DNA from: Acidobacteriota bacterium
GTDB taxonomy: Bacteria; Acidobacteriota; Terriglobia; UBA7540
Reading direction: 5' to 3'
DNA: 5,852 nt
Assembly: GCA_003165615.1 (NCBI GenBank)
Contig: PLWR01000401.1
Location: 777 to 6,628, forward strand
The translations under genes were made by a program, and so were the position numbers. Of this stretch, positions 3,949-5,852 are shown piece after piece (position 1 is the first letter of the stretch; each line of letters begins with the position of its first letter). The notes below the pieces were generated by a model, which did no database searches, was not told where the DNA came from, and worked only from the letters and a program-made list of their open reading frames with translations.

Positions 3949-5852
3949 ATGGGGCATCGCATTCAACGTCATTTGATATTACCGCTGCTTGCCATGCTGG
4001 CCGGTTATGCGCTGGCGGTGGCCCAGCAGCCGTCGCTCACAATTGAACAAATCATGAGCGCGCCGTTCCCCAGCGAATTGGTGGCATCGCCGGTGGGGGG
4101 GAGGGTCGCGTGGGTGTTCGACGCGCGTGGCGTGCGGAATATCTGGGTGGCGGATGCTCCGGACTTCAAGGCGCGAGCCCTGACTTCCTACACCGCTGAT
4201 GACGGTCAGGAGATCGCCGAACTCGTGTGGACACCCGACGCCCGCGCCATCGTTTATGTGCGCGGGGGTGATTTCGAGACGATGCGGGAGGCGCCAAATC
4301 CACGCAGCGATCCGCAGGGTGGGGAGCAGGATGTTTGGGCAGTGGAGCTGGCGGGCGGCCCTCCGCGAAAGTTGGGGGAAGGTCATTCTCCTGCCGTTTC
4401 GCCCAAAGGCGATGAGGTGGCATTCGTTTACAAGGACCAGGTTTGGTTGGCAAAGCTCAGTGGCAGCGACAAGCCAGTACAACTCATCCATGCCCAAGGG
4501 AAGGCCGGGCAGCTCCGATGGTCTCCTGATGGCTCCAAACTGGTGTTGGTGAGTGGGCGCGAGGACCACGGTTTCATTGGCGTTTACGACTTTACCCAAA
4601 AGTGCCTGCGATATCTGAACCCCAGTGTGGACCGCGACCAGGAGCCGGTCTGGGCGCCAGATGGCAGGCAGATCGCCTTTCTGCGCTTCCCGGCAACGCC
4701 CGAGCCGAAAATGTTTGGGGCCAAGCGCGCCGGCACTCCATGGTCGATTCGCGTTGCGGATGTGGCGACGGGCGCAGGCCGTGAGGTTTGGAAAGCGCGC
4801 GAGGGGCAGGGGAGTGTCTTTCGTTTTCTGGCGGCGGACCAACAACTGCTCTGGGCGGCGGATGACCGGCTCATCTTTCCCTGGGAAGGTGATGGCTGGA
4901 CGCATCTCTACTCCGTGCCGCTCAAGGGTGGCGCAGCGACTCTGATGACACCGGGAGATTTCGAAGTTGAAAACGTAACGCTTGCGCCCGATCGCCGTGC
5001 GGTGGTTTTCAATTCCAATCAGGATGATACCGACCGGCGGCACCTATGGAAAGAAGCTGCGGACGCCACGCTGCCCACGCAGGTGACGAGCGGGCAGGGC
5101 ATTGAGTGGACCCCTGTAGTTTTGAGTGACGGACAACACATCGCGCTGCTGCGTTCTGGCGCCGAGTGGCCGGCGCGGCCCGCGGTGGTGGCGTCTGATG
5201 ATGCAATGCGCGACCTTGCCCCGGAATCGATGCCCAGGGACTTTCCCGCAGCGCAACTTGTAACCCCACGGCCGGTAGTGATCTCCTCCGCGGATGGATT
5301 GGAGCTGCATGGTCAGATCTTTCTTCCACCCAATGCGGCGGCCAGTAAACGCCTTCCGGCGGTGGTCTTTTTCCATGGGGGCTCGCGGCGCCAAATGCTG
5401 CTCGGCTGGCATTACATGCAGTATTACCACAATGCCTATGCCCTGAATCAGTATCTTGCCAACCGTGGATACATCGTGCTTTCGGTGAACTACCGCAGTG
5501 GAATTGGCTATGGGATGGAATTCCGTGAAGCGCTGAATTATGGCCCTGCCGGCGCGAGCGAATTCAATGACGTGCTGGGAGCGGGCCGGTACTTGCGCTC
5601 GCGGCCGGATGTTGACCCTGCCCGCATCGGCCTGTGGGGCGGCTCCTACGGGGGTTACCTGACGGCGCTGGGCCTCGCGCGGGCATCCGACTTGTTTGCC
5701 TGTGGCGTTGATTTCCACGGTGTGCACGACTGGAATCTGGAGGTTTCGCGCACCCTCCACGCGGAAGATCCCCAAAAGCTCGAGGATTGGGCGCGGGTGG
5801 CCTTCGCGTCTTCGCCCTTGGCGGATGTGAAGACGTGGCGCTCGCCCGTGCT
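3949..5852 (+). CDS. Exported S9-family serine peptidase (prolyl oligopeptidase/DPP-like), 3' partial
   Basis: The frame is open from ATG 3949 to the window edge (634 codons seen; such enzymes are usually about 650-750 aa). The start has GAGGAG (3934-3939) 9 nt upstream. Residues 1-25 form a signal peptide (H/R-rich start, hydrophobic LILPLLAMLAGYALAVA, likely cleavage after AVA), so it acts in the periplasm or outside. Residues about 35-430 are a beta-propeller with PD40/WD40-like motifs: VWTPDAR (93-99), VSPKG (150-154), LRWSPDG (189-195), VWAPDG (234-239), LAPDRR (345-350). The alpha/beta-hydrolase domain follows: HGGSRRQM (476-483) near the oxyanion region, NYRSGIGYG, and GGSYGG with nucleophile Ser566. 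The catalytic Asp and His lie past the edge; the window stops at WRSPV, just before the usual HGxxDxxV Asp motif. It would cleave short peptides, often with di-peptide or prolyl specificity, but the exact specificity is not readable here. Confidence 0.92.
   Translation, partial: MGHRIQRHLILPLLAMLAGYALAVAQQPSLTIEQIMSAPFPSELVASPVGGRVAWVFDARGVRNIWVADAPDFKARALTSYTADDGQEIAELVWTPDARAIVYVRGGDFETMREAPNPRSDPQGGEQDVWAVELAGGPPRKLGEGHSPAVSPKGDEVAFVYKDQVWLAKLSGSDKPVQLIHAQGKAGQLRWSPDGSKLVLVSGREDHGFIGVYDFTQKCLRYLNPSVDRDQEPVWAPDGRQIAFLRFPATPEPKMFGAKRAGTPWSIRVADVATGAGREVWKAREGQGSVFRFLAADQQLLWAADDRLIFPWEGDGWTHLYSVPLKGGAATLMTPGDFEVENVTLAPDRRAVVFNSNQDDTDRRHLWKEAADATLPTQVTSGQGIEWTPVVLSDGQHIALLRSGAEWPARPAVVASDDAMRDLAPESMPRDFPAAQLVTPRPVVISSADGLELHGQIFLPPNAAASKRLPAVVFFHGGSRRQMLLGWHYMQYYHNAYALNQYLANRGYIVLSVNYRSGIGYGMEFREALNYGPAGASEFNDVLGAGRYLRSRPDVDPARIGLWGGSYGGYLTALGLARASDLFACGVDFHGVHDWNLEVSRTLHAEDPQKLEDWARVAFASSPLADVKTWRSPV

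Noticed and set aside
3688..3972. ORFs on both strands over the REPIN containing FPRRRES and FAGMT peptides
   Set aside because: These peptides are well-known artefacts of translating this palindromic repeat, not protein.
3979..5043. 354-aa minus-strand ORF
   Set aside because: Entirely antisense to the S9 peptidase frame, which has signal peptide, propeller motifs and Ser566. Its composition (many Arg, His, Pro) is typical of a shadow in GC-rich DNA.
5044..5775. 243-aa minus-strand ORF
   Set aside because: Also antisense to the peptidase, opposite its hydrolase domain; no recognisable motif.

Overview
The window looks like a GC-rich (about 60% by eye) chromosomal piece of a free-living bacterium. 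The gene types fit an Acidobacteriota-like organism: a secreted S9 peptidase with an HGGSRRQM/GGSYGG signature, a DSNxDWGQ-type GT39-like membrane glycosyltransferase, and a selenocysteine-containing deiodinase-like protein. This placement is inference, because there is no rRNA or other marker gene in the window.

Layout, left to right. (1) Positions 1-161 are the 3' end of an unrecognised plus-strand gene whose last codons run into a degenerate 7-bp tandem array (144-206). (2) Positions 322-678 are a small hypothetical gene. (3) Positions 727-1467 are the most notable gene. It is usually split by gene callers at an in-frame TGA (1042-1044), but both halves together match the iodothyronine deiodinase family, with TGA exactly at the selenocysteine site and a SECIS-like hairpin 17 nt downstream. 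(4) Positions 1464-1627 hold two facing arrays of the same heptamer (GTGAAGG in sense) between convergent genes. (5) Positions 1624-3642, minus strand, encode a GT39/PMT-like membrane glycosyltransferase with a TPR-like C-terminal tail. (6) Positions 3643-3948 are a divergent intergenic region with an 87-bp REPIN-like element and a promoter overlapped by a perfect palindrome. (7) From 3949 to the window end runs an exported S9-family serine peptidase, cut off before its catalytic Asp and His.

The genes do not form an obvious pathway. The first three are co-directional but have separate signals: the deiodinase-like gene has its own TATAAT box and the 118-aa gene its own Shine-Dalgarno. The features best worth follow-up are the selenoprotein, with Tyr where vertebrate DIO1 has Cys; the heptamer arrays that start at the stop codons of three genes; and the palindrome over the -10 box of the peptidase gene.
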